From the NCBI RefSeq assembly GCF_024397915.1, contig NZ_CP073347.1, positions 4,712,001-4,776,000 on the forward strand: 64,000 nucleotides of DNA, read 5' to 3'. Position 1 is the first letter of the stretch; the number at the start of each line of letters is the position of its first letter. Under the pieces are notes generated by a model, which saw only the letters and a program-made list of their open reading frames with translations, made no database searches and was not told where the DNA came from. The position numbers and the translations under genes were made by a program. Shown one piece after another: positions 8,014 to 15,856 of the stretch. This stretch comes from Marinobacterium rhizophilum. Its GTDB lineage: Bacteria; Pseudomonadota; Gammaproteobacteria; Pseudomonadales; Balneatricaceae.

Positions 8014-8838
8014 ATGGAAGTAATGGACGTAGTTAAAAAGTTTCACAAAAAGATAGATTACGATGCACACAAATCTTGTGACGTTAAATACCCTACGGCC
8101 AATGATTGCATAGAGTGCTGTAGCAAGCCATATTTTGAGCAGGTCAATATTGATTATACTTGCGCTCAAAAGCGAAAGATCTATGTGGCTCGATATGCCC
8201 CAACCTATATAAGCGAAGTTCATAGCGCTTTTAGAGTAACACCCCGAGACTATGCTGAAGAGCTATCAAAAAAATCTAGGATCAAAGTGGCCTCAATTGG
8301 TGGCGGGCCAGGAACAGATATTGCGGGATTCAAGAAGTGGATATTGAGGAATATTGATGAAGATAACGATATCGATAAAATAAAGTTTCTTCGTGTCGAT
8401 ATACATGAAGACTGGGATGATGTTTCACCAGAACTGATAAAGTTATATGACTCACCTGGTATTGAGTATAAGTATAAAAAAGTTGTTCGTGATATCACTC
8501 AGAAACCCATAAATACACAGAGTTTCAAATCCTTTGATGTGATCATGATGTCTTATATACTATCGGAAATTAACAGTAATGATATTGAGAAAGTCGCCAA
8601 GCATATATCCGAAGTCATATCCGACAAAACTCTATTAGTCATAAATGATCGTCCCCAAGATGTAGTAATTCGGAAGATCGATCAGTTCATTTCAGCCGTC
8701 GGTGGGAAAAATCCAAAAATAGTAGAACCAACAGAAAGAGACCATTGCGGAGAGACCTATCCAGATGAGATTTTCGGGAAAGTTGGGGCTACAATATTCC
8801 GTAAGTCTATACGATATAATGTACTGATTGAGAAATAA
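8014..8838 (+). CDS. putative SAM-dependent methyltransferase with N-terminal cysteine cluster
   Basis: A 274-residue AT-rich gene product. A class I methyltransferase core is suggested by a glycine-rich motif SIGGGPG (94-100) after a beta strand, an acidic residue D129 at the end of the next strand (KFLRVDIHED), and FDVIMMSYILSEI (174-186) in place of motif IV. The N-terminal part has cysteines C22, C32, C35, C36 and C50, a possible metal-binding cluster, which vaguely recalls Rsm22-type proteins. There is no recognisable DNA-methylase DPPY or NPPF motif, so the substrate (RNA, protein, small molecule) is unknown. It starts 40 bases behind the attC site and is followed after 44 bases by the AlkB-type gene, with which it may be cotranscribed. 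Methyltransferase fold likely, role unknown. Confidence 0.65.
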   Translation: MEVMDVVKKFHKKIDYDAHKSCDVKYPTANDCIECCSKPYFEQVNIDYTCAQKRKIYVARYAPTYISEVHSAFRVTPRDYAEELSKKSRIKVASIGGGPGTDIAGFKKWILRNIDEDNDIDKIKFLRVDIHEDWDDVSPELIKLYDSPGIEYKYKKVVRDITQKPINTQSFKSFDVIMMSYILSEINSNDIEKVAKHISEVISDKTLLVINDRPQDVVIRKIDQFISAVGGKNPKIVEPTERDHCGETYPDEIFGKVGATIFRKSIRYNVLIEK

Positions 8839-8882
8839 GTATTTGCTCAAATTTATATTTAAACGCGAGTCGGGGTTTTAAA

Positions 8883-9641
8883 ATGGATCTATTTTCAGAC
8901 AAAGATGAAATTTCCCCTTCATTTGATATTCCCGAAGATATAGATTCATCTTGTGAGTGGGATGAAAATTTGGGGGTATTTTACATCCATGTTCCAAATG
9001 GAGACTTCATATTTTCTGAGGAATTTTTTAGCAAAAAGATTAGCGATAGAAGCTTGGAGTACTTTCAAGAGAATGACTCATTAGACTGGAAGTCTACAAG
9101 GTGGAGAGAAGTCGAAGACGAAAGTCTTAACAAGCTGAATTTTCTTAACGTTGAGTGGAAGCATGACAAAATAAGAATGTATGGGAAAATGATTCCATTG
9201 CCAAGATTGACGTCATGGTATGGTGATTCCGGTAATAATTACACTTACTCAGGAATCAATTCTGAACCAAATCCATGGAATAAAGGTCTTGTATATATAA
9301 AGAATGAAGTAGAGAGAGTGGCCAAAACAACGTTCAATAGCGTCCTCCTAAATTGGTATAGAGACGGGGAGGATTACCTGAGCTGGCATGCTGACGATGA
9401 AAAAGAGTTAGGTTTAAATCCAGTCATTGCTTCGGTAAACTTTGGTGAAACTCGTGACTTTGTTCTTAGAAGAAATGACGACCCCTCAAAAAAAATTGTG
9501 ATCCCATTGAAGCATGGTACGTTATTAATCATGCGTGGAGAGACTCAGCATTTCTGGCAACACTCCGTGCCCAAGCGAAAGAAAGTAAAAGGCTCTAGAA
9601 TTAATTTAACATTTAGAAGTATTCACGCTGAAAATGCCTAA
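8883..9641 (+). CDS. AlkB-family Fe(II)/2-oxoglutarate dioxygenase
   Basis: A 252-residue protein whose residues from about 85 onward match the ALKBH2/3-type branch of AlkB: PRLTSWYGD and YTYSG (107-124), NWYRDGEDYLSWHADDE with iron ligands H169 and D171, a third ligand H227 in FWQHSVPK, and the 2-oxoglutarate-binding arginines in SRINLTFR (R239, R245). Such enzymes remove methyl and other alkyl groups from bases in DNA or RNA by oxidation. The first 80 residues are acidic and not part of the usual domain. The gene shares the low GC of its two upstream neighbours. Its place behind a methyltransferase-like gene makes a modification/demodification pair possible, but plain alkylation repair is the simpler reading. 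Confidence 0.88.
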   Translation: MDLFSDKDEISPSFDIPEDIDSSCEWDENLGVFYIHVPNGDFIFSEEFFSKKISDRSLEYFQENDSLDWKSTRWREVEDESLNKLNFLNVEWKHDKIRMYGKMIPLPRLTSWYGDSGNNYTYSGINSEPNPWNKGLVYIKNEVERVAKTTFNSVLLNWYRDGEDYLSWHADDEKELGLNPVIASVNFGETRDFVLRRNDDPSKKIVIPLKHGTLLIMRGETQHFWQHSVPKRKKVKGSRINLTFRSIHAENA

Positions 9642-10156
9642 AAGGTCAAAGGGGCAGGTCTTGTCTTTTACTTTCTTCCAAAACAGATAACGAATCACGA
9701 TCAAACCGAAAAACCCCGCTACCGCCCGCATTGTTATGGAATGCTAGAGGCGCTGGGCGCGGGTCAGGGAGTGCGGAAGGGGAGTGGGGTAATGTACACC
9801 TGGCCTGGCTTCCGTGCTCGGCTGACGATTGTGGTGCTGCTTTGCCATGTATGCCGGGCGCGGGGCTCTGTTTGCCGGTGCGCCTGGCGGTGTTTGGTTG
9901 CAGGGCGCATCCGGTGCTATGCCTGCTGACCGTCTATTTCCTGGTTACTGAATGACGGCGGATTGATGGATGGTACAACAGGGACTGTCCGCTGCACAGG
10001 CTTGGTACCGTCAACGATGGACTGGCGACCAAATTTCAGTGCGGCTCTTATCCTCCTTTGGGCAGATAAGAGTCCCCGTCCAAGCGCAAAGGCTTCGTCG
10101 CGGGGCGCGACTCCTACGCCTACCGCAGGCTTTGGCGGGAAACCTTTGAGCAGACC
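9642..10156. other. intergenic stretch right of the AT-rich island
   Basis: No convincing gene: the overlapping 60-75 codon frames at about 9731-9955 lack ribosome-binding sites and known motifs. At 9646-9676 there is a stretch containing GGTCAAAGGGGCAGGTCTTG, a type of sequence I associate with REP-associated transposase loci; that is recollection only. Composition returns to GC-rich from about 9740. A REP-like palindrome follows at 10087-10122. Confidence 0.5.
10087..10122 (-). repeat. REP-like extragenic palindrome
   Basis: Read on the minus strand this begins GTAGGAGTCGCGCCCCGCGA and ends in an A/C-rich tail, much like the extragenic repeats of Pseudomonas that start GTAGGAGC. The core is a perfect six-base-pair stem with a three-base loop (GTCGCG/CGCGAC, 10097-10111). 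It lies 3' of efp, the usual place for such elements. Only one copy is in the window. Confidence 0.55.
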
Positions 10157-10185
10157 ATAAAAAACCCGGCACGCAGGCCGGGTTT
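10157..10185 (-). terminator. rho-independent terminator of efp
   Basis: Nine-base-pair arms (AAACCCGGC at 10162-10170 and GCCGGGTTT at 10177-10185) with a six-base loop; on the minus strand the stem is followed by a run of T. It stands about 35 bases beyond the efp stop codon. Confidence 0.85.
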
Positions 10186-10218
10186 CCAGGGCTCTTTGGT
10201 GGCAAAGGGCGCCTTGCC

Positions 10219-10791
10219 TCAGGCCGGCGCCTTGGCGCGGGACTTGTACTCGCCGGTACGGGTATCGATTTCGATCCAGTCGTCGGTGTCGCAGAAGTCC
10301 GCCACCTTGATTTCGGTGCCGTTGGCGAGGCGGGCAACCTTCATCACCTTGCCGGAGGTGTCGCCGCGGGCGGAGCCTTCGGTGTAGGTCAGCTGGCGCA
10401 CGATGTTGGTGGGCAGGTCGACGGAAATGACCTTGCCTTCAAAGAAGACGGCGGTGCAGGTGTCGTTCATGCCTTCAACGATGAACGGCAGCACGCTTTC
10501 GAGGTCTTCGGCGTTGAGTTCGTACTGGTTGTACTCTGCGTCCATGAACACGTAAACCGAATCGGCGGCGTAGGAGTAGGTGACATCGATGCGATCGAGG
10601 ATGACCTGCTCCATTTTATCGTCGGCCTTGTACACGGTCTCGGTGGAGGAACCGGTCAGCAGGTTTTTCAGCTTCATTTTGACAATGGCGCTGTTACGAC
10701 CCGATTTGGTAAATTCGGCCTTTTGTATCAGCCAGGGCTGGCTGTCGATCAGAGCCACACTGTTGGGTTTCATTTCTTGTGCGGTTTTCAT
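10219..10791 (-). CDS. efp: translation elongation factor P (Arg32 type)
   Basis: The 190-residue protein has the normal EF-P length and three-domain layout. EF-P binds ribosomes stalled at proline stretches and promotes peptide bond formation. The tip of domain I reads FTKSGRNSA, so the modified residue is R32 and not the lysine used with EpmA/EpmB. R32-type EF-P is rhamnosylated by EarP, and the earP gene sits 45 bases upstream on the same strand, which supports this. The ATG at 10791 is the only sensible start. It ends in a clear terminator, so earP-efp form the expected pair. Confidence 0.97.
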   Translation of the reverse strand: MKTAQEMKPNSVALIDSQPWLIQKAEFTKSGRNSAIVKMKLKNLLTGSSTETVYKADDKMEQVILDRIDVTYSYAADSVYVFMDAEYNQYELNAEDLESVLPFIVEGMNDTCTAVFFEGKVISVDLPTNIVRQLTYTEGSARGDTSGKVMKVARLANGTEIKVADFCDTDDWIEIDTRTGEYKSRAKAPA

Positions 10792-10836
10792 GGGGTTTTC
10801 CAGAGCGAGAATATAGATAGATATCCAGGAAACGCA

Positions 10837-12006
10837 TCATAGCCATTTTCGATAAAACTGCACTAGGGCCGTTGAAATATTTTCCTGGGCACAAAGTGTG
10901 TCGCACCAGGTGGCGCTGTGGGCCTCAAGTTCGGGCCAGTGTTGCTGAATGTCTTGCCAGCATTGGGCCATGTTCTGAGCCGGGTTTTCGGGCGCATGGG
11001 CGCCGGTTGCGGCGCTGCCGTTCCAGCTGTGCCAGAGTGCCTTGAATGCGCTGCAGGCCCCGGGGCTCAGGCCCTGGCAGTAAAGCTCCAGGAAGGCTGC
11101 CAGCTTGTCCAGGTGGGCGTTTTCCGCCTGCGGGTAAATCTGCCACAGCAGCGGTCTGGCGGCCCACTGGGCGCGCACAAAGGAATCTTCGCCGCGCACG
11201 GCATTTAAATCACAGCTCCATAAAAGACGGTCGTAATCGGGCTGGCTTAAAAACGGCAGTACCTGCAGCGTTACGGCGCCACGGCGCTGAATATCCCCTA
11301 TCGATAATTGCTTTATGGCGAGCCATTCTTGCAGTTTGGCAATAATGCTGCCCTCGGGTACCAGCAGCAGGGTGGGGGTATTACTGCCGGCCATGGCATC
11401 GAGCCAGTTAAAAAGGTTTTTGTTTTCATAGGCAAAGAGCGAAACCCGCCGGCTGTTTTTTTCTGGTGTTATGCCAAGGGTTTTTAAAAAGCGCTCTTTC
11501 TCGCCGGCGCCTGATTGAAAACACCGGCGCTGCTGTATCAAACCGGCTTCGCGCACCAGGCCACCGGTATCCCGGGTAAAGCCCGGAAAGAAGAAGAACT
11601 TTTGCAGGCCTTTGGGCTGCAGCGAGGGCAGGCCGTGGCAGCCGCCCACCCAGTCTTCGGCACTGAGGTATTCCAGGTTCAGCCACAGGGAGGGCCGCGG
11701 CCGCCGGGCCATCGCCTCTATATAGCGCTCTGGCAGCGTACAGGCGAAGGCCTCGATCACCACATCCGCCGCAGCGACCGGCTGCCAGTCGCGGGGCCAG
11801 TGGTGTATGGCCACGCCGTCCAGGCACTGCTGGGCAGCCTGGGGGCTGGCCTGGGGGCACAGGCGACAGAAGCTGTCGAGGTCATCAACCCAGAGGCGCA
11901 CATCCTGCCCGTGCTCGGCCACCAGCTGCCGCGCCAGGCGCCAGCTGACGCCGATGTCACCGAAGTTGTCGATCACGCTGCAAAATATATCCCAGCGAAT
12001 GGCCAT
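10837..12006 (-). CDS. earP: EF-P arginine 32 rhamnosyltransferase
   Basis: Transfers rhamnose from dTDP-rhamnose to Arg32 of EF-P. With the start used here (389 residues) the N-terminus reads MAIRWDIFCSVIDNFGDIG and the two catalytic aspartates fall at D13 and D17, the same numbers as described for the Pseudomonas enzyme; a conserved RGEDSFVRAQWA stretch near residue 260 forms part of the donor site. The frame is open for 14 more codons upstream, but AGAGG (12014-12018, minus strand) is placed properly for the ATG at 12006. The gene precedes efp. Folded as a GT-B glycosyltransferase; cytoplasmic. Confidence 0.96.
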   Translation of the reverse strand: MAIRWDIFCSVIDNFGDIGVSWRLARQLVAEHGQDVRLWVDDLDSFCRLCPQASPQAAQQCLDGVAIHHWPRDWQPVAAADVVIEAFACTLPERYIEAMARRPRPSLWLNLEYLSAEDWVGGCHGLPSLQPKGLQKFFFFPGFTRDTGGLVREAGLIQQRRCFQSGAGEKERFLKTLGITPEKNSRRVSLFAYENKNLFNWLDAMAGSNTPTLLLVPEGSIIAKLQEWLAIKQLSIGDIQRRGAVTLQVLPFLSQPDYDRLLWSCDLNAVRGEDSFVRAQWAARPLLWQIYPQAENAHLDKLAAFLELYCQGLSPGACSAFKALWHSWNGSAATGAHAPENPAQNMAQCWQDIQQHWPELEAHSATWCDTLCAQENISTALVQFYRKWL

Positions 12007-12195
12007 GCCGGACCTCTGAAGCTTGTTAAGGATGGCCCTTGTGCCCACTGGCAGCGGCCTTTTGCGGCTGGCGTCAGGCCGTCAGGGGGCGGGCACCAGT
12101 GGCTGTTTATCGGGGGCAGTGCCTGCCTGGCTTGTATATTTTGTGTACAGGCCTTACATTGCGCCTCCTTACTACCTGGAAAGACCCGATTTCGC

Positions 12196-12390
12196 ATGAA
12201 CCGACGCAAGAAAATCAACCAGATCCTCAGCAAGAAAGCCAAGAAGGCCAACGCCAAACTGAACCCCGGCCACAAGCCGCGCTACATCTCCAAGGCCCAG
12301 CGGGCCGAGGCTGGCAGCCAGGACACCGGCGCCAGTTTGAGTGCCGACGCCAGCGATTCGGCTGAAGTACAAACCCCGGCAGAATCCTAG
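12196..12390 (+). CDS. small basic protein, DUF2986 family
   Basis: A 64-residue protein starting MNRRKKINQILSKKAKKANA, with the KPRYISKAQRAE segment typical of DUF2986, a family known from Vibrio, Shewanella and Pseudomonas relatives without an assigned function. The first 40 residues are strongly basic; the tail is a low-complexity A/S/D/E stretch. It runs divergently from earP and converges on alaC. A longer frame extends upstream but is the antisense shadow of earP. A related protein lies on the other side of alaC (14245-14493). Confidence 0.8.
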   Translation: MNRRKKINQILSKKAKKANAKLNPGHKPRYISKAQRAEAGSQDTGASLSADASDSAEVQTPAES

Positions 12391-12435
12391 CGGCGCCGCC
12401 GGGCCAGCGGGCGCACCCCTGGCCGCAGAGCCGGC

Positions 12436-13701
12436 CTAGCTGTTGGCGGGCTGTTTGGTGCCAGGGCTGGCGGGCGCTGTCGCCACAGGCTGGATCAGCC
12501 CATCGGCACGCAGCATGGACTTGATGCCCCGCACCGCCTGGCGGATGCGGTTCTGGTTCTCGATCAGGGCGAAGCGCACATAGTCGTCACCGTAGTCACC
12601 AAAGCCAATGCCGGGCGAGACGCAGACCTTGGCATCGCTCAGCAGTTTCTTGGCAAATTCGAGTGATCCCAGGGCACGGTAGGGTTCGGGTATCCGGGCC
12701 CAGACGTACATCGATGCCTTGGGAATATCCACCATCCAGCCCGCCTCATGCAGTCCCTTCACCAGGGCATTGCGGCGCAGCCGATATTGCTCGGCGATAT
12801 CGAGCACGCATTGCTGATCGCCTTCCAGCGCTTCGATCGCGGCCACCTGCAGCGGGGTGAAGGTGCCGTAATCGTGATAGCTCTTGATGCGCCCCAGCGC
12901 ATTCACCAGCTCGCGGTTGCCGACCATGAAACCGATTCGCCAGCCGGCCATGTTGTAGCTCTTGGAAAGCGTGAAGAATTCCACCGCGATGTCCTTGGCG
13001 CCCGGTACCTGCATGATCGAGGGTGCCTTCCAGCCGTCGTAGACGATATCGGCATAGGCCAGGTCGTGCACCACCAGCACGCCGTACTGGCGCGCCAGCG
13101 CCACCACCCGCTCGAAAAAGTCCAGCTCGACACACTGGGCCGTGGGGTTGGACGGGAAACCGAGGATGATCATCTTGGGCTTGGGAATGCTTTCCCGGAT
13201 CGCCCGCTCCAGTTCGACGAAGAAATCGACGCCGGGGATCAGCGGTACGGAGCGTACCTGGGCGCCGGCGATCACCGCGCCGTAGATATGGATCGGGTAA
13301 CTGGGGTTGGGCACCAGCACCGTATCGCCATGATCGACGGTCGCCAGCATCAGGTGCGCCAGGCCTTCTTTCGAGCCGATGGTGACGATCGCTTCCTCTT
13401 CAGGATCGATCTCCACCTGGTAGCGCTCGGCGTACCAGCGCGATATCGCCCGGCGCAGCCGCGGGATGCCCCGGGAGGTGGAGTAGCCGTGGGTGTTTTC
13501 ACGCTTGGCCACGGTACAGAGCTTTTCCACGATATGCGGCGGTGTTGGGCCATCGGGGTTGCCCATGCTGAAGTCGATGATGTCTTCGCCGCGGCGGCGT
13601 GCCGCCATCTTGAGTTCGGCGGTGATATTGAACACGTAAGGGGGCAGGCGTTCGATGCGGGTAAAATGGTGCACCGGTGGTACGGATGTATCCTGGGTCA
13701 T
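12436..13701 (-). CDS. alaC: alanine-forming aminotransferase AlaC
   Basis: A 421-residue fold-type I PLP-dependent aminotransferase, very close over its whole length to E. coli AlaC, which makes alanine from pyruvate and glutamate. Diagnostic stretches: RIERLPPYVFNITAELK at the N-terminus, GFPSNPTAQCVELDFF, the PLP lysine in FTLSKSYNMAGWRIGF, and the terminal VCVSPGIGFGDYGDDYVRFAL. The extra about 20 residues at the C-terminus are rich in A, P and T. It stands alone on the minus strand; a small perfect hairpin (13748-13765) lies in its leader, about 47 bases before the ATG. Confidence 0.95.
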   Translation of the reverse strand: MTQDTSVPPVHHFTRIERLPPYVFNITAELKMAARRRGEDIIDFSMGNPDGPTPPHIVEKLCTVAKRENTHGYSTSRGIPRLRRAISRWYAERYQVEIDPEEEAIVTIGSKEGLAHLMLATVDHGDTVLVPNPSYPIHIYGAVIAGAQVRSVPLIPGVDFFVELERAIRESIPKPKMIILGFPSNPTAQCVELDFFERVVALARQYGVLVVHDLAYADIVYDGWKAPSIMQVPGAKDIAVEFFTLSKSYNMAGWRIGFMVGNRELVNALGRIKSYHDYGTFTPLQVAAIEALEGDQQCVLDIAEQYRLRRNALVKGLHEAGWMVDIPKASMYVWARIPEPYRALGSLEFAKKLLSDAKVCVSPGIGFGDYGDDYVRFALIENQNRIRQAVRGIKSMLRADGLIQPVATAPASPGTKQPANS

Positions 13702-14244
13702 GGCAGTCTCTTTGCACGTAAGCGCCCGGAACCGTCCGAGCGACGCGGATCACCTGAGGGTGATCGTGAGGCTAGCCTATACCGGCATTCTGCGCCTGCC
13801 TAGCCCCGCCTGCAGATAAATTCTCGCCGCCTGGGAAGCGGCACAGAAAGGTGCGCCGACGCCGCCAGTGGCAGGTCGCAGCGCGGCCGTGCATAGCCTC
13901 TTGCGCTTTATGGTGCGCTTTATGGCGGCCATTATTATTGCGGTCTTGAGCGCGTTGCCGCGGATGTTCAAACCCCTGCACGACAGTGGCGATGGCCCCA
14001 CCCGGATGAGTGCGCCCGGGGTGCCGCCGGCCGCTGTCGTCTGCAGGCTTTCGACTTTAAGACAGGTCTTCGCCGCGCCAGGGCCTGGCAGCCGGGCATC
14101 CTGGGCAATGACTGGCACGGCACTGACCCGAGACAGCCGGAGGCAAGTGCAATCAGATTGAAAAATAGACAGATGTTTACTTGAGTTTTTGGCGTTTAGA
14201 ACTTACATTTGCCTGTCTTTATCTTCTGACTTTACTGATTCATT
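13702..14244. other. intergenic region between alaC and a small basic ORF
   Basis: It holds the alaC leader hairpin GATCACC/GGTGATC (13748-13765). A 97-codon plus-strand frame (13868-14161) has a short hydrophobic segment but no family resemblance and no good ribosome-binding site, so I do not call it. The last 90 bases are AT-rich and probably carry the promoter of the ORF at 14245. Confidence 0.5.
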
Positions 14245-14493
14245 ATGAGCAGACGCAAAATCAACAGTCCCGCCCTGCGTGCCAGTGGCCGGCCCGGCAA
14301 GGCCGGCGCCCGCATCAGTTCCCTTAGCAAGCCGCGCTATGTCTGCAAGGCAGAAACGGCCATGAGCACCCTGGGTGCGGTCGATACCGCTGCCAGTCCC
14401 GCAGTAATCCAGGACAAGGTAACGGCGGTGCGCGACAGACGGCTGAGTCGCAGAACCGGCGCTGTGGTCAGGGGATCCCGGCTGAAGGTCTAG
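14245..14493 (+). CDS. small basic protein, diverged DUF2986-like
   Basis: An 82-residue protein beginning MSRRKINSPALR and carrying SSLSKPRYVCKAETA, which parallels MNRRKKINQIL and KPRYISKAQRAE of the DUF2986 protein at 12196-12390. I read it as a diverged paralogue. The upstream region is AT-rich with a plausible promoter, but the ribosome-binding site is weak. The tail (about residue 45 onward) is unrelated to the first copy and strongly basic. Function unknown. Confidence 0.55.
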   Translation: MSRRKINSPALRASGRPGKAGARISSLSKPRYVCKAETAMSTLGAVDTAASPAVIQDKVTAVRDRRLSRRTGAVVRGSRLKV

Positions 14494-14638
14494 CCTGGGA
14501 GGTTTTTGTGCCTGCCTGGCAGGCAGTTTTGCCAGCGCCTGCCAGGGCTGCAACGGCAGCAGGATGTTCCGCGTCCGTGGCATAAAGGCACCCGGGTGCT
14601 CGTCGCTATCCCGCAGCGCCGGGTAGAGCGCGCAGTCG

Positions 14639-15337
14639 TTACACCGCCTTCTTCTGTTTCAGTGCGTTCACCGCGCAGTCACCGGTGTGGCGCACATGTT
14701 CCAGCATGATTTCACCGGCTTTTTCGCTGTCTTTCGCCTTCAGTGCATCGAGCAGTGCCTGGTGTTCCTGCACCGACTCTTCCCAGCGATCCTCCGTACC
14801 GATGGCCATGTAGCGGCCGCGGCTGGCGCGCATCAGTAGCTGCTCGTGCAGGCTGGTGAGGGTGCTGTTGCGGGACATCGCAATGATCATGCGATGGATA
14901 TCCTGGTTGAGCTCGAAGTAGTTGTGGCGATCGCCTTCGCTGTAGAGGGATTCGAGGCGGCTTTGCATCTGCGCCAGTTTCTTCAGTTCGCTGTCGGTGG
15001 CGCGCAGGGCCGCCAGTTCCGCCGCCATGCGCTCCAGCCCGCCGATCAGCTCGAACAGCTCGGCAAATTCTTCCGGTGTCAGTACCGCTACCCGGGCGCC
15101 GCGGTTGGGTTCGATGGAGACCAGGCCTTCGGAGTGCAGGACCTTGAGGGCTTCACGCAGTGGCGTGCGGGAGATCTCCAGCTGTTCGCACAGGGCGCTT
15201 TCGTCGATACGATCGCCTTCGGGCAGCTCGCCCTCGATGATCATCGAACGCAGGTGGTCGGAAATTTCTTCGTGCAGCGAGCGCCGTTTCATCGACGTCT
15301 TCTTGCGGGTCAGGTTACTCGTGGTCATGTCAGCCAT
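14639..15337 (-). CDS. GntR-family transcriptional regulator, FadR/FCD subgroup
   Basis: A 232-residue regulator: winged helix-turn-helix at residues about 18-85 (SLHEEISDHLRSMIIEGEL, then EQLEISRTPLREALKVL) and an all-helical FCD ligand-binding domain from about 90, with candidate metal or ligand residues in NQDIHRMI and the late HVRHTGDC histidines. Such proteins usually respond to organic acids. The start at 15337 has AAGAG just upstream; the ATG three codons later (15328) is an alternative. It is a single gene on the minus strand and its target is not evident from the neighbours. Confidence 0.9.
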   Translation of the reverse strand: MADMTTSNLTRKKTSMKRRSLHEEISDHLRSMIIEGELPEGDRIDESALCEQLEISRTPLREALKVLHSEGLVSIEPNRGARVAVLTPEEFAELFELIGGLERMAAELAALRATDSELKKLAQMQSRLESLYSEGDRHNYFELNQDIHRMIIAMSRNSTLTSLHEQLLMRASRGRYMAIGTEDRWEESVQEHQALLDALKAKDSEKAGEIMLEHVRHTGDCAVNALKQKKAV

Positions 15338-15543
15338 CTCTTGTTTTGATCTGTCCCGGGACTATGGCGGGACGCTGTCTGCCAGGGGCCACGGTATCGG
15401 GCAGCGCAGACTTGCGCTGTCAGCCGGTATCAGGAATGCATAATTATAACGGCTTCGGTGCGGGAAAACAGCGTGATCAGGGGGATCGGGCAGCAGGAAG
15501 TTCAAAGGCAGGGGTGAGGGCGCGGTGAGGAGGCTGCGGGGTC

Positions 15544-15699
15544 TTAGCCCAGGGCCGCGAAGGCGAGCTTGATGACACCGCTGGTGACCAGCAGCAGCGC
15601 CAGACCCGCACCGTAACACAGGGCAAAACCACGCCAGCTCGAAGCGGGTTGCTGGCGGGCCGGCGACGGGCTCTGGGTGTCAGGGCTCGGGGTGTTCAT
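15544..15699 (-). CDS. small single-span membrane protein downstream of cioB
   Basis: A 51-residue ORF with a polar, proline-rich N-terminal half and one membrane segment (FALCYGAGLALLLVTSGVIKLAFA). GGAGG stands correctly before the ATG at 15699. Small one-span proteins (CydX, DUF2474 types) often lie behind bd oxidase genes, so an oxidase accessory subunit is possible. Against this, a strong terminator (15759-15795) separates it from cioB. No sequence motif decides the question. Confidence 0.55.
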   Translation of the reverse strand: MNTPSPDTQSPSPARQQPASSWRGFALCYGAGLALLLVTSGVIKLAFAALG

Positions 15700-15758
15700 C
15701 GGGTGGACCTCCAGGTGATGTGACTGCACGGCCTTGCCTGTGCGTTGATTGCAGCGGG

Positions 15759-15795
15759 AAAAAAACCGCCAGCCCAGGCGTAGGGGGCTGGCGGG
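15759..15795 (-). terminator. rho-independent terminator of cioAB
   Basis: On the minus strand an arm CCCGCCAGCC pairs with GGGCTGGCGG and is followed by seven T residues. It begins some 60 bases past the cioB stop. Confidence 0.85.
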
Positions 15796-15856
15796 TGCTT
15801 AGCCAGAGTATGTCGCACGGCAAGCCAGGGTGATAACAGTGAAACGCTGATCCGGC

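Noticed and set aside
9686..9738. Possible second attC behind the AlkB gene (ATAAC at 9687-9691 and GTTAT at 9733-9737, about 50 bases span)
   Set aside because: The outer five bases pair, but the interior has no stem comparable with the site at 7920-7974 and the right end GTTATGG does not fit GTTRRRY.
9731..9955. Overlapping cysteine-rich ORFs of 62-74 codons
   Set aside because: GC-rich random-looking translation in two frames, no start signal and no motif.
13868..14161. 97-codon ORF with a short hydrophobic segment
   Set aside because: No ribosome-binding site or family resemblance; composition is typical of intergenic GC-rich sequence.
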